DNA from: Clostridia bacterium | Lineage (GTDB): Bacteria > Bacillota > Clostridia > Christensenellales > Aristaeellaceae | Assembly (NCBI GenBank): GCA_017512905.1 | Contig: JAFWEL010000123.1 | Coordinates: 1-37,145 of the forward strand | Direction: 5' to 3' | DNA: 37,145 nt | Shown: one piece after another, positions 25,001 to 32,287 of the stretch | How positions within the stretch are numbered: the stretch's first letter is position 1 | How the letters are laid out: each line of letters opens with the position of its first letter | The notes under the pieces: model-generated | Told to the model about the DNA's origin: nothing | The model's database searches: none | The model's input: only the letters and a program-made list of their open reading frames with translations | Translations under genes and position numbers: made by a program

Positions 25001-25303
25001 TACGGTGAGAACGCCAAGACCAGCAAGGTGGACGCCATTGTACGCGAGATTGGACAACAGCCGGTGCTGGCGTTCGGCAATTCCTCTGGCGATCTGGCCA
25101 TGGAAATCTATACCATTTCCAACAATCCTTACAGGAGCGCGGCATATATGGTGGTCGCGGACGATGGGGAGCGGGAGTACGGAAACGCGGACGGCGCCGC
25201 CGAAAAGAAATCAGACTACGAGAGCATGGGCATCGGCGTCATCTCCATGCGGGATGATTTCGCGACCATCTTCGGCGACGGCGTGGAAAAGGCGGAACAC
25301 TGA
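22025..25303 (+). CDS. Secreted triple phosphatase: HAD, histidine acid phosphatase, HAD
   Basis: A 1092-aa exported protein. A signal peptide (residues 1-26, ending FAFA) is followed by three phosphatase domains. HAD 1 (about 36-355) has the nucleophile motif FDMDGT (D74, D76), the motif-II segment YIVSGSD and SFGNSSGD. A histidine-type acid phosphatase (about 370-765) has RHNLRAP (R381, H382) and the proton-donor motif AHD (H657, D658), as in phytase/glucose-1-phosphatase enzymes. HAD 2 (about 779-1090) has FDLDGT (D817, D819) and AFGNSSGD. The two HAD copies share the lead-in SQWNADAPALNAL at 36 and 779, exactly 743 residues apart, showing an internal duplication. All catalytic residues look intact. 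GAGGAGG is about 8 nt before the ATG. Likely role: scavenging phosphate from extracellular phosphoesters. It lies downstream of the STAS gene. Confidence 0.9.
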   Translation: MKLNKLLAVLLCAALMMMSLTGFAFAEAVPVEEPFSQWNADAPALNALTEYVEAVTDPDSPDFIPAADRVATFDMDGTLIGELFPTYLEVVLLTERILGDPSWQPDEEMLEFGRMLRDHALDKSFPDDMDYQFSHHQARAFAGMTLQEYTDFITRVLVREVDGFTGMTYADAYYQPMAEVVEYLRDNGFKCYIVSGSDRFIVRTFMEGALDIPADNIIGSDTALAARNQGDADGIEYVFTGEDELVRTDRLLIKDLKTNKVVQIAQEIGKKPVLSFGNSSGDVSMNNYALLNNPYRSAAFMLVADDNARDYGNPDNHDGLTEKWQGMGYNVISMRDDWKTIYGEDVVKTGEFHWLSDYADKPDDESASTDYTLEQVVVLSRHNLRAPLSSNGSVPSDLTPHEWIKWSAGSSELTLKGGIEETCMGQYFRKWLDQEGLIPENTVPAEGEMRFNARDKQRCRATARYFAGGMLPLADIEVEYPGDAKGTEDFMQPVLHFYSDDYAADAIAQVAAMGGDAGFDGLARQNRDVIELIMDTVDMQDSEIYRSGKYGDILASDYGYAMEPDKEPDLTGAIRPAYSVADALLLQYYEEPDAVKAAFGHELTDADWARLGAFMTTCLEIKHGAPLVAANITNPLLRELESELRNEDRKFSFFCAHDCTVLGVLSALGAEDYSLPESIETRTPIGVKLVFERRRDAEGKAWYRVSLIYRSTEQIRSGEMLTLQNPPLRYDLRFEGVETNADGLIVEADLFALFDRTIAVLGELEKNYAPKEAAGEALSQWNADAPALNALIDYVGDVTDPDSPDFIPQKDRIAVFDLDGTLMCETDPFCFEYMVFADYALNHADAMPEDVLAVAREIEDAAGNAKPSGMSTRQAAAAAIAYKGMTMDEMAQVVSDFKDSEAWGFTGMTRGEAWFRPMVELVEMLQDNGFEVYVVTATERNIVREIVNGTLDIPPSHVIGTEYGYVATNQGDAADADYTFQTEDQIVFDGNYYGENAKTSKVDAIVREIGQQPVLAFGNSSGDLAMEIYTISNNPYRSAAYMVVADDGEREYGNADGAAEKKSDYESMGIGVISMRDDFATIFGDGVEKAEH

Positions 25304-25386
25304 CCGACAAGCTGATTTTCCCGTCGATCGATGAATGGCTTGCGGAGCCTTTGAACTGAGTTTGATATTGTTCTCAATTTATACTG

Positions 25387-25420
25387 ATCCACATGCCGGC
25401 GCGGCGACCGGCATGTGGAT
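25387..25420 (+). terminator. 13-bp hairpin after the triple phosphatase
   Basis: ATCCACATGCCGG (25387-25399) and CCGGCATGTGGAT (25408-25420) pair perfectly around an 8-nt loop. There is no T-run; the canonical terminator follows 33 nt later. Confidence 0.45.
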
Positions 25421-25452
25421 TATGCGTGTGCGCCATGCCCGGCACACGTATA

Positions 25453-25504
25453 AAAAGGGCCGTCCCCATATGACCTTTCCAAGCCATTTGGGGACGGCCC
25501 TTTT
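25453..25504. terminator. Bidirectional intrinsic terminator
   Basis: AAAAGGGCCGTCCCC (25453-25467) and GGGGACGGCCCTTTT (25490-25504) form a 15-bp stem, with T-rich tails on both strands and a 22-nt loop. It separates the plus-strand phosphatase cluster from the minus-strand transporter operon. The rest of 25304-25629 holds the 13-bp hairpin and no gene. Confidence 0.85.
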
Positions 25505-25629
25505 CTATTCAGGAGACACAGGGGACACCTTGCGGATTATAATCCGATTACGTCGCCATGTCTTTGAAGGTGGTCACACCCATGCCGCATTCCCTCTGTT
25601 CAAGGGGATTGCAGGGTGTGCTGACGCCA

Positions 25630-26505
25630 TCATTTATCCCGGTACACATTCACCACGGGGGAATCCTTGAGGACGGCCCACCACAGGGGAACGGACATAT
25701 AGGGCTCTGTCACAACGGTGTTTTCAGGCTGATCCTCGAAATCGGCGCCTTCCCAGTTCTCGAAATCGCCGACCTCCATCCAGAAGACGATGTCGCAGAC
25801 GCCGGTGGCGAGCGCTATGCCCCTGGCCGCGCAGGTCACGTTGACCAATTCGATGTTCATCTCCAGCCGCTTCGCGACCTCCGCGATCAGGGCCGTGTTA
25901 AAGCCCAGAGGTTCTCCGCCGGCAGAGACGTAGTCCATGGGAGGACGGTCTCCCGTCACAGCCACTTTGATCGTCTTTGCACCCTGGAAGACCTGGGGTT
26001 CAATGGCCTCGGGATCTTCTCCAGCGATGACATCCTCGATGTAGGTCTGCTTCATCGCTTCGATGGTGCCGTCTTCATTCATTCCGGCGATGCATTCGGA
26101 AATCTGATCGCGCAATTCGGTATCCTCTCCCCGCAGGAGCATACAGAAGATCAGCATATTGGGGTTCATGTAAGGCGGGCGATCCACGATATTGTCGTTC
26201 CTGGACGCGATGTACCTGACGGTATTCTGGTCGGTCTCGAGTACGACAATATCGCCTCTGTTCAGGGCCATGAGCATATCGTTCATCGTGTCATAGAAGA
26301 CATACCTGTTGCAGATGCTGTCGACCATGATATCCTTGAGCACGTCATTCAGTTCGTCTTCGGTGATATTCAGCTTGGACAAGCGGCCGATGTCACCATA
26401 TTTCTGGACGGCGCCGGTATTACCGGCCTCCTCGGCGACACACGCAGACAGGCCAGCGCAAAGGGCCATCATCAGCGCAAGAATCAATGCTACAGTCCTC
26501 TTCAC
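25630..26505 (-). CDS. Family 3 substrate-binding lipoprotein with permuted-looking lobes
   Basis: A 291-aa extracellular solute-binding protein. The leader ends in a lipobox, LSAC (Cys22), so it should be a lipoprotein. Residues about 30-170 resemble lobe 2 of a family-3 binding protein (MLMALNRGDIVVLETDQNTV, then LLRGEDTELRDQI...MNEDGTIEAMKQTY). Residues about 177-285 resemble lobe 1 (IKVAVTGDRPPMDYV, GFNTALIAEVAKRLEMNIEL, CDIVFW). The order is thus reversed compared with a standard protein; I recall similar clostridial homologues but cannot confirm it. GTG 26505 is the start, with GGAGG (26515-26519) 9 nt upstream. It is the last gene of the transporter operon, after a 115-nt gap with an imperfect TCGTG palindrome. 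Confidence 0.85.
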   Translation of the reverse strand: MKRTVALILALMMALCAGLSACVAEEAGNTGAVQKYGDIGRLSKLNITEDELNDVLKDIMVDSICNRYVFYDTMNDMLMALNRGDIVVLETDQNTVRYIASRNDNIVDRPPYMNPNMLIFCMLLRGEDTELRDQISECIAGMNEDGTIEAMKQTYIEDVIAGEDPEAIEPQVFQGAKTIKVAVTGDRPPMDYVSAGGEPLGFNTALIAEVAKRLEMNIELVNVTCAARGIALATGVCDIVFWMEVGDFENWEGADFEDQPENTVVTEPYMSVPLWWAVLKDSPVVNVYRDK

Positions 26506-26620
26506 AGGAGTGCACCTCCATAAAATAAAAACGTTATCTCTGTTCGGTCATATACTGATTTGTCGTGACACGATATATCGGTATTTGCACGACTGAACAG
26601 CTACAAATCACTTAACACCA

Positions 26621-27715
26621 TCACAGCTTGATGGTGATACGATTCCGGCTGTCTGTGTAGTGATAATCCAACTGTCTGGACGTGTTTTTCAGGATCGTCA
26701 CGCTCAGGCTGTCCTCCTCCTGCTCAAAGGGGTTGTAGCTCGCGCCGCCGCAGTCGACGTCGATCTGTGTCGTGCCATCCAATTCTGCGTGAGATATCGA
26801 CACGTTCATGTTGACGTCCTTCCGGTTGGGATAGCAGTGGTCCAGCATTTCATAGATCAACTCCTCGCAGCACATCTGTAGACGGTAGGTGTGCCTCTGA
26901 TCCAGGCCGTATTTCTCGCCGAAGTTCTGTATGCCGCCCTGGAGCTGCATCAGGTCGAAATCCCGATGGGTGATCTCATAGCTGAAATACTTGATCTTGT
27001 GGATGAAGGACACGGTCTTTTCCCGCTTTGGCGCGTCGAAGATCTCCTTGGGCGTACCCTGCTCATAGATGCCACCGTCGGCGAAGAAAAGCACGCGCTG
27101 TGCGACCTCGCGGGCGAAGTTCATCTCGTGGGTTACGATCAGCATGCCCAGATCCCGCTTGGCCAGCATCCGGATCACGGCCAGCACCTCGCCCACCATC
27201 GTGGGGTCGAGGGCGCTGGTGGGCTCATCGAACAGCAGCACCTTCGGTTCCATCATCAGGCAGCGGCAGATCGCGATGCGCTGCTGCTGGCCGCCGGAGA
27301 GCACTGTGGGCCAGGCATGTGCGCGGGATGAGAGGCCCACCTGGCGAAGCAGCTCCATGGCTTTCTCTTCCGCCTGTTCCCGGGGCATTTTGAGGATGCG
27401 CGTCGGCGCCAGGCACAGGTTGTCCATCACGTCCATCTCGGAAAACAGGTGGAACTTCTGGAACACCATGCCCGTGCTGCGGCGAATCTCGTCCACCCTG
27501 GCGCCCTTCGCGGTGATCTCCTTTCCGTCGATGAACACCTGACCCGCGTCCGGCTTTTCCAGCAGGCACAGCGAACGCAGGAACACGCTTTTGCCGCAGC
27601 CTGACCCGCCGATGATGGCAATGCGTTCGCCCTGTTCCACCGTCAGATCAATGCCCTTCAACACATCCAGCGAACCGAAGGACTTCTTCAGGCCCTTCAC
27701 TTCGATCAGGCTCAT
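26621..27715 (-). CDS. Amino-acid ABC transporter ATPase fused to an RsbW-like domain
   Basis: Residues 1-240 are a GlnQ/HisP-type ATPase: Walker A GGSGCGKS (36-43), signature LSGGQ (139-143), Walker B with D163/E164, and switch His196. Family members normally end near residue 240-245; this one continues to 364. The extra 120 residues resemble the GHKL fold of RsbW/SpoIIAB: a helix EELIYEMLDHCYP (284-296) in the N-box position and DCGGASYNPF (321-330) as the G1 box, then a last strand NRITIKL. The N-box Asn is replaced by Glu289 and no G2 glycine loop is seen, so the domain may bind a partner without being an active kinase. It overlaps the permease stop by 4 nt (ATGA) and is co-transcribed with it. 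Confidence 0.88.
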   Translation of the reverse strand: MSLIEVKGLKKSFGSLDVLKGIDLTVEQGERIAIIGGSGCGKSVFLRSLCLLEKPDAGQVFIDGKEITAKGARVDEIRRSTGMVFQKFHLFSEMDVMDNLCLAPTRILKMPREQAEEKAMELLRQVGLSSRAHAWPTVLSGGQQQRIAICRCLMMEPKVLLFDEPTSALDPTMVGEVLAVIRMLAKRDLGMLIVTHEMNFAREVAQRVLFFADGGIYEQGTPKEIFDAPKREKTVSFIHKIKYFSYEITHRDFDLMQLQGGIQNFGEKYGLDQRHTYRLQMCCEELIYEMLDHCYPNRKDVNMNVSISHAELDGTTQIDVDCGGASYNPFEQEEDSLSVTILKNTSRQLDYHYTDSRNRITIKL

Positions 27716-28392
27716 GCCGCTTCACCCCGCTTTCTCTGCTTGAGCCTGTCCGACAGCGCGAACAGGCCGAACACGATGTAGGACAGGGCGAGGTAAATCA
27801 GCATGCCAATGATGATGGTCAACAGCGGCTGCATGGTCCTGGAGGCGGTGTTATTGATGACCCGGGTTAAATCTGTGATGGTCACGTAGCCCACCACGCT
27901 GGTCCACTGGATGAGGTTCACGATGGTGGACTGGTAAACCGGCTTGGCGATGCGCAACACCTGGGGCAGCGTGACGAGGCGGAAGGTGTCCCAGGCGGAA
28001 AACCCCAGCGTTCGCGCGGCCTCGGCCTGTCCGTGGTCGGCGGCATCCAGTGCCGAGCGCAACAGCTCGGCCACGTGGGCGGAGACGTTCAGTGAAAAGG
28101 TGATTACCGCCACCATGACCGGCGCGATCTTCACCCGCGCGAGCACGCCGTAGTACAGCAAAAGCAGCAGCATCAATACCGGCGTACCCCGCAGCACTGC
28201 GATGTATACCGAGGCGATGCCCCGAATGACGGGATTCTTCCTCGTGCGCAAAAAACAGATCAAAGCTCCGAGTAAAGTGCCAAACAGCAGAGACAGAGCG
28301 GAAATCTGAAGGGTGACCCAAAGGCCGCCCAGGATGGTCTTCCAGGAGTCGCCCTTTATGAGAATTGTGTAAAGCTTGTCTGATAGCGTCAT
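27712..28392 (-). CDS. Amino-acid ABC transporter permease (HisM/GlnP type)
   Basis: A 226-aa polar-amino-acid permease with about five membrane helices. The EAA loop that docks on the ATPase is clear (EAARTLGFSAWDTFRLVTLPQ, residues about 123-143). GTPVLMLLLLLYYG and SLNVSAHVAELLRSAL are typical of the His/Glu/Gln/Arg group. AAGGAG (28400-28405) is 7 nt before the ATG at 28392. It is the first gene of the permease-ATPase-binding protein operon. Only one permease is present, so the channel is probably a homodimer. Confidence 0.93.
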   Translation of the reverse strand: MTLSDKLYTILIKGDSWKTILGGLWVTLQISALSLLFGTLLGALICFLRTRKNPVIRGIASVYIAVLRGTPVLMLLLLLYYGVLARVKIAPVMVAVITFSLNVSAHVAELLRSALDAADHGQAEAARTLGFSAWDTFRLVTLPQVLRIAKPVYQSTIVNLIQWTSVVGYVTITDLTRVINNTASRTMQPLLTIIIGMLIYLALSYIVFGLFALSDRLKQRKRGEAA

Positions 28393-28514
28393 TCCATAGC
28401 TCCTTCTCGTACCGTGAAAAACTCCCCGCTTCTGCGGCGTGGCGGCAGTTGGTCGATGGCATTACATCAGCTTGCGGAATATGAGCGCCTTCAACATCGA
28501 CGGTGTCCTTCGCG
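28393..28514 (-). other. Spacer between lysS and the transporter operon
   Basis: 122 nt. On the minus strand a short frame (MLKALIFRKLM) with a weak AAGGAC site is the only open feature; it could be chance. No convincing promoter or terminator is visible, so the transporter may be partly read through from lysS. Confidence 0.2.
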
Positions 28515-29999
28515 TCAGTCCAAAGGTTTCATCGTCGGGAACAGCAGCACATCGCGGATGCTGTCCGAATTGGTGAGCAGCATCACCAGCCGGTCCACGC
28601 CGAAGCCGAGGCCGCCGGTGGGGGGCATGCCGTACTCGAGGGCGTTGACGTAGTCGTAATCCACCTGGGCGCCGCTGTTGGGATCGAGGCTCTTGCGCTC
28701 GGCCACCTGCTTTTCAAAGCGCGTGCGCTGGTCCAGCGGGTCGTTCAGCTCGGAGAAGGCGTTGCCGAACTCGGTGGCGTTGATGAAGTATTCAAAGCGC
28801 TCGGTGAACATCGGGTCATCGGGCTTGCGCTTGGCCAGAGGGCTGATCTCCACCGGGTAATCGTAGATGAAGGTGGGCTGGATCAGCTTGTCCTCGACGA
28901 AGGCGTCGAAGAACTCGGCCAGTATGGAGCCCTTCGTGGGGATCTCCGGCAGCTCCACATGGTGGGCCTTGGCGGCGGAGATGGCGTCCTCGTCCGTCTT
29001 CCAGTCATTGAAGTCCACGCCGCTGTACTTCTTCACGGCCTCCACCATGGTCAGACGCTCCCAGTGGCCGATGTCGATGTCGTTGCCCTGGTAAGGGATC
29101 ACCAGGCTGCCGCAAACCTTCTGGGTCACGGTCTTCATCATGTCCTCCACCAGGTCCATCATGCCGTGGAAGTCGGTGTAGGCCTCGTACAGCTCGATGG
29201 TGGTGAATTCAGGGTTGTGCTTGGTGTCCATGCCCTCGTTGCGGAAGATGCGGCCCACCTCGTACACCCGGTCCAGGCCGCCCACGATCAGCCGCTTCAG
29301 ATAGAGCTCCGTCTCGATGCGCAGCACCATGTCCATGTCCAGAGTGTTGTGGTGGGTGTAGAAGGGCTTGGCCGCCGCGCCGATCTCAAAGGGCGTGAGG
29401 ATGGGGGTGTCCACCTCCAGGTAGCCCCGGCCGTCCAGGAAGGCCCGCAGCTCCCGCAGGATCAGGCTGCGCTTGATGAACGTGTCCTTCACCTCGGGGT
29501 TCACGATCAGGTCGACGTAGCGCTGGCGGTAGCGGGTGTCGGTATCGGTCAGGCCGTGAAACTTCTCCGGCAGCGGGTGCAGGCTCTTGGTCAGCAGCGT
29601 CAGCCCGGTGGTGTGCACGGAGATTTCACCGGTCTTGGTCTTGAACACGGTGCCCTCGACGCCGATGATGTCGCCGATGTCCAGCGCCTTGAAGTCCTTG
29701 TATACATCCTCGCCCACGTCGTCGCGCTTGACGTAGATCTGCATGGTGCCGTCCGGGTCCTGGATGCGGGCGAAGCTGGCCTTGCCCATGATGTGCTTGC
29801 CGAGGATGCGTCCCGCGATGCGCACGGCCTTGCCCTCCAGCGCGTCGTAGTTGTCCCGGATCAGGCCGGAGGTGTGGGTGCGGTCATAGGTGGTGATCTC
29901 GTAGGGGTTCCTGCCCTGTTCGATCAGCGCGTTCAGCTTGCCCAAGCGAATGGTGTCCTGTTCGGTGAAGCTCGACGGCGCCTGGTAGGTCTGGGCCAT
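28515..29999 (-). CDS. lysS: Lysyl-tRNA synthetase, class II
   Basis: LysRS charges tRNA-Lys. The 494-aa protein has an N-terminal OB-fold anticodon-binding domain (about 55-150: VRIAGRILGKHIMGKASFARIQD) and a class II catalytic core. Motif 1 is around RYVDLIVNPEVKDTF, motif 2 is RIFRNEGMDTKHNPEFT (about 261-277), and motif 3 is GGLGFGVDRLVMLLT (about 467-481). AGGAG (30009-30013) is 9 nt before the ATG at 29999. It follows greA by 37 nt in one operon, an arrangement common in Firmicutes. Confidence 0.97.
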   Translation of the reverse strand: MAQTYQAPSSFTEQDTIRLGKLNALIEQGRNPYEITTYDRTHTSGLIRDNYDALEGKAVRIAGRILGKHIMGKASFARIQDPDGTMQIYVKRDDVGEDVYKDFKALDIGDIIGVEGTVFKTKTGEISVHTTGLTLLTKSLHPLPEKFHGLTDTDTRYRQRYVDLIVNPEVKDTFIKRSLILRELRAFLDGRGYLEVDTPILTPFEIGAAAKPFYTHHNTLDMDMVLRIETELYLKRLIVGGLDRVYEVGRIFRNEGMDTKHNPEFTTIELYEAYTDFHGMMDLVEDMMKTVTQKVCGSLVIPYQGNDIDIGHWERLTMVEAVKKYSGVDFNDWKTDEDAISAAKAHHVELPEIPTKGSILAEFFDAFVEDKLIQPTFIYDYPVEISPLAKRKPDDPMFTERFEYFINATEFGNAFSELNDPLDQRTRFEKQVAERKSLDPNSGAQVDYDYVNALEYGMPPTGGLGFGVDRLVMLLTNSDSIRDVLLFPTMKPLD

Positions 30000-30036
30000 G
30001 TTATTGCTCTCCTCTCGGTGGATGTAGATGGGGTGA

Positions 30037-30546
30037 TCAGCGCTTGCGGATGGAAAGCACCTTCATTTTGACGATGCCGCCGGGGGTGTTGGCCTCGACA
30101 ATGTCGCCGACCCGGGCCGGGGGGATGTAGTCGCTCTTGCCGGGTTCGCTGCGGCCGATCAGCGCCATGCCGATGGGGGATTCGTTGGAGATGAACAGCT
30201 TCGCCGGGTCGGCCTCGGTGAAGCCTACGAGGGTGTATTCGTCCTCCTCGTCGTATTCCATGTCCAGCACGCGCACGACGGTGCCCAGCGCGGCGGTGGT
30301 GGAATCGGCGGAGCTGTCGTCCACGAAGGTGGCGGTGCGCAGCTCATTCTCAATGCGGGCGATGTTGCCGTAGACCTCGGCCTCCTTGGCCTTGGCGGCG
30401 TCATACTCGGCGTTCTCGCTGAGGTCGCCAAAGCCGCGGGCCACCTGGATCTCCTCGGCAACGCGCTTCTTTTCCTCGTTCAACTGGGCCAGCTGTTCCT
30501 CCAGCTTTTTCTTATCTGTAAATGTGAGTATGCGGTTTTCTGCCAT
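30037..30546 (-). CDS. greA: Transcription elongation factor GreA
   Basis: GreA reactivates backtracked RNA polymerase by stimulating transcript cleavage. The 169-aa protein has the N-terminal coiled coil with the catalytic tip acids in ARGFGDLSENAEYDAAK (D41 and E44 region). A FKBP-like C-terminal domain ends in SPIGMALIGRSEPGKSDY. AGGAGG (30554-30559) is 7 nt before the ATG at 30546; a longer in-frame upstream extension is rejected. It leads the greA-lysS operon. Confidence 0.96.
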   Translation of the reverse strand: MAENRILTFTDKKKLEEQLAQLNEEKKRVAEEIQVARGFGDLSENAEYDAAKAKEAEVYGNIARIENELRTATFVDDSSADSTTAALGTVVRVLDMEYDEEDEYTLVGFTEADPAKLFISNESPIGMALIGRSEPGKSDYIPPARVGDIVEANTPGGIVKMKVLSIRKR

Positions 30547-30592
30547 GGTGAAACCTCCTGGGTGATGGTCCTGTTCCTTCACATGAATTTAG

Positions 30593-30642
30593 CCGAATAA
30601 GAATCGACACTGCGATAACCTACGCAGTGCCTGCTTATTCGG
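30593..30642 (-). promoter_or_regulatory. Long hairpin at the 5' end of the greA-lysS mRNA
   Basis: CCGAATAAG/CTTATTCGG (30593-30601 and 30634-30642) and CACTGCG/CGCAGTG (30608-30614 and 30623-30629) fold into one two-part stem. It begins almost at the predicted transcription start, so it may stabilise the mRNA 5' end or be a regulated leader. It does not resemble a lysine riboswitch or T-box by eye. Confidence 0.5.
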
Positions 30643-30651
30643 ACCGCAATG

Positions 30652-30680
30652 ATTATACAACAATTGGATTCCATTGTCAA
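30652..30680 (-). promoter_or_regulatory. Sigma-A consensus promoter of greA-lysS
   Basis: On the minus strand TTGACA (30675-30680) and TATAAT (30652-30657) are 17 nt apart, a perfect consensus. Transcription would start near 30645, leaving a leader of about 100 nt. The divergent 333-nt region to 30879 holds this promoter, its hairpin and the plus-strand LCP promoter. Confidence 0.9.
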
Positions 30681-30806
30681 CCGCGCGGCGGCTTTTTATC
30701 CGGCCCGACGCTGCCTTCCGGCTTTCCGGCGGACAGGATGATCTGAAATAACCCCACATTGTCAGGATTTTGTCACATTTAAGGCGGAATATAAAGTGGT
30801 TTGCGG

Positions 30807-30835
30807 TTGCAGAGCAAAAGTAAACCCATTATAAT
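30807..30835 (+). promoter_or_regulatory. Sigma-A-type promoter of the LCP gene
   Basis: TTGCAG (30807-30812) and TATAAT (30830-30835) are 17 nt apart, placing the start about 38 nt before the TTG start codon of the LCP gene. Confidence 0.7.
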
Positions 30836-30879
30836 GACTCTATCTGTATGTATAACGACAGGAAGGAGAACATTGTAAA

Positions 30880-32265
30880 TTGGCAACGAGATATCCTTCG
30901 GACTATGATAACCGCAGTCGCGTGGAGCCGGGCATCAGCCGTTCAAACCGCAGCGGCAGCTATTCGGGCCAGCGTCCCTCCGCCAGGAGCGGCGCTTCCC
31001 GTCCGTCCTATTCCGGCAGCCAGCGGCCGCCCCAGCGCAGGCCCCAGGGCCAGCGCCCTGCGGGGAGCCAGAGGCCTCCCCAGCGCCCGGGCAATCCGCC
31101 TCGCCGCAGCCCCAGGCGTCGCAAGCCCAATCGCACGCCCCTGTTTGCCGCGCTGGCGGCGGTGCTGGTGGTGGTGTTGGTGCTGGTGATCGTGAAGCCC
31201 TTCGGCAGGCGCGGCACGGATGCGACGACGAATCCGGTCGCGGTGCCGGCCTCCAACCCGGTGTCCGCCGAAGCGCCCGCCACAGCCTCCGATCCGCTGC
31301 TCAGCGGCGATGACGGCGGGGAAGCCGCGCCGCAGTACGACAACATCGGCGACAAGCTGGCCGACGCCGACTACAACGTGGGCAGCCTGTCTGCGGACCA
31401 GATGGCCCAGGTGTCGGACCTGCACATGAACACCAGCCTGCCCGAGGAGTGGCTGAACGTGCTGCTGCTGGGCACTGACGAACGCACCCTCAGCGAGAGC
31501 GCCCGCACCGACGCCATGCTGATCTGTTCCATCAACCGCAACAGCGGCGAGGTGAAGCTGTCCTCCATCATGCGCGACCTGGCCATCGAGTATACCGACA
31601 TCGGCGAGTACAACGGTACATACCGCATCAACGCCGCCAACTACTTCGGTGGCCCGAATCTGGCCATGCGCACCGTCAACGAGAAATTCGGCATGAACAT
31701 CCAGTATTACGTGCTGGTGAACTTCTTCGGCTTCCAGAAGATCGCTCAGCGCCTGGGTGGCGTGGACATTGACATTACCGAGGCCGAGAAGGACAAGATC
31801 AACAAGATGATCGTGCAGCAGGCCAAGTTCGCCTATCGCGAGGGCATCGATGAGTCCGACCAGGAGAATGTCTACCTGGAAACCTACGGCGAAAACACCC
31901 ACCTGAACGGTCGTCAGACGCTGGCCTATGCCCGCATCAGGAAGCTGACCGGCGGCGATGCCATGCGCACCGAGCGCCAGCGCATCGTGCTGGAGAAGCT
32001 GCTGCAGAAGGTCAAGGGGCTGGACGCGATGCAGCTGGCCACGCTGGCCGCGGACATGCTCGACCAGGTGCGAACGAATCTGCCCCTGGACGACCTGCTA
32101 AAGATCGCCCTGCAGGTTTGCGGCAATGGCATGAGCAACCTGTCCTCCATGCATCTGCCTGTCAGCGGCACCTATAAGGAAGAAACGCGCAACAACCAGT
32201 CTATGCTCTACGATTGCGATTTTGCTGCCAACGCCCTCCAGCTGTACAATTTCATCTACGAATAA
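30880..32265 (+). CDS. LytR-CpsA-Psr (LCP) family cell-wall glycopolymer ligase
   Basis: LCP enzymes transfer lipid-linked polymers onto peptidoglycan outside the membrane. The 461-aa protein has an Arg/Pro/Ser-rich cytoplasmic tail (1-85), one membrane helix (about 87-104), an acidic/Ala spacer, and the LCP domain (about 190-370: WLNVLLLGTDERTLSESARTD, MLICSINRNSGEVKLSSIMRDL, NGRQTLAYARIRK, with RTERQR). The conserved Arg and Asp for pyrophosphate binding are present. The start is TTG 30880, with AAGGAG (30863-30868) 11 nt upstream; no in-frame ATG fits. The long basic tail is AT-poor and repetitive (QRPPQR). Confidence 0.92.
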   Translation: MATRYPSDYDNRSRVEPGISRSNRSGSYSGQRPSARSGASRPSYSGSQRPPQRRPQGQRPAGSQRPPQRPGNPPRRSPRRRKPNRTPLFAALAAVLVVVLVLVIVKPFGRRGTDATTNPVAVPASNPVSAEAPATASDPLLSGDDGGEAAPQYDNIGDKLADADYNVGSLSADQMAQVSDLHMNTSLPEEWLNVLLLGTDERTLSESARTDAMLICSINRNSGEVKLSSIMRDLAIEYTDIGEYNGTYRINAANYFGGPNLAMRTVNEKFGMNIQYYVLVNFFGFQKIAQRLGGVDIDITEAEKDKINKMIVQQAKFAYREGIDESDQENVYLETYGENTHLNGRQTLAYARIRKLTGGDAMRTERQRIVLEKLLQKVKGLDAMQLATLAADMLDQVRTNLPLDDLLKIALQVCGNGMSNLSSMHLPVSGTYKEETRNNQSMLYDCDFAANALQLYNFIYE

Positions 32266-32287
32266 AGCGCCCCTTCCCGGGTGATAC

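Noticed and set aside
18230-25057. A 2275-codon open frame on the minus strand across the phosphatase, STAS and triple-phosphatase genes
   Set aside because: The plus strand encodes recognisable domains with catalytic motifs through nearly all of it. The antisense product is a low-complexity His/Val/Leu/Asp-rich sequence without domains, as expected when GC-rich codons are read backwards.
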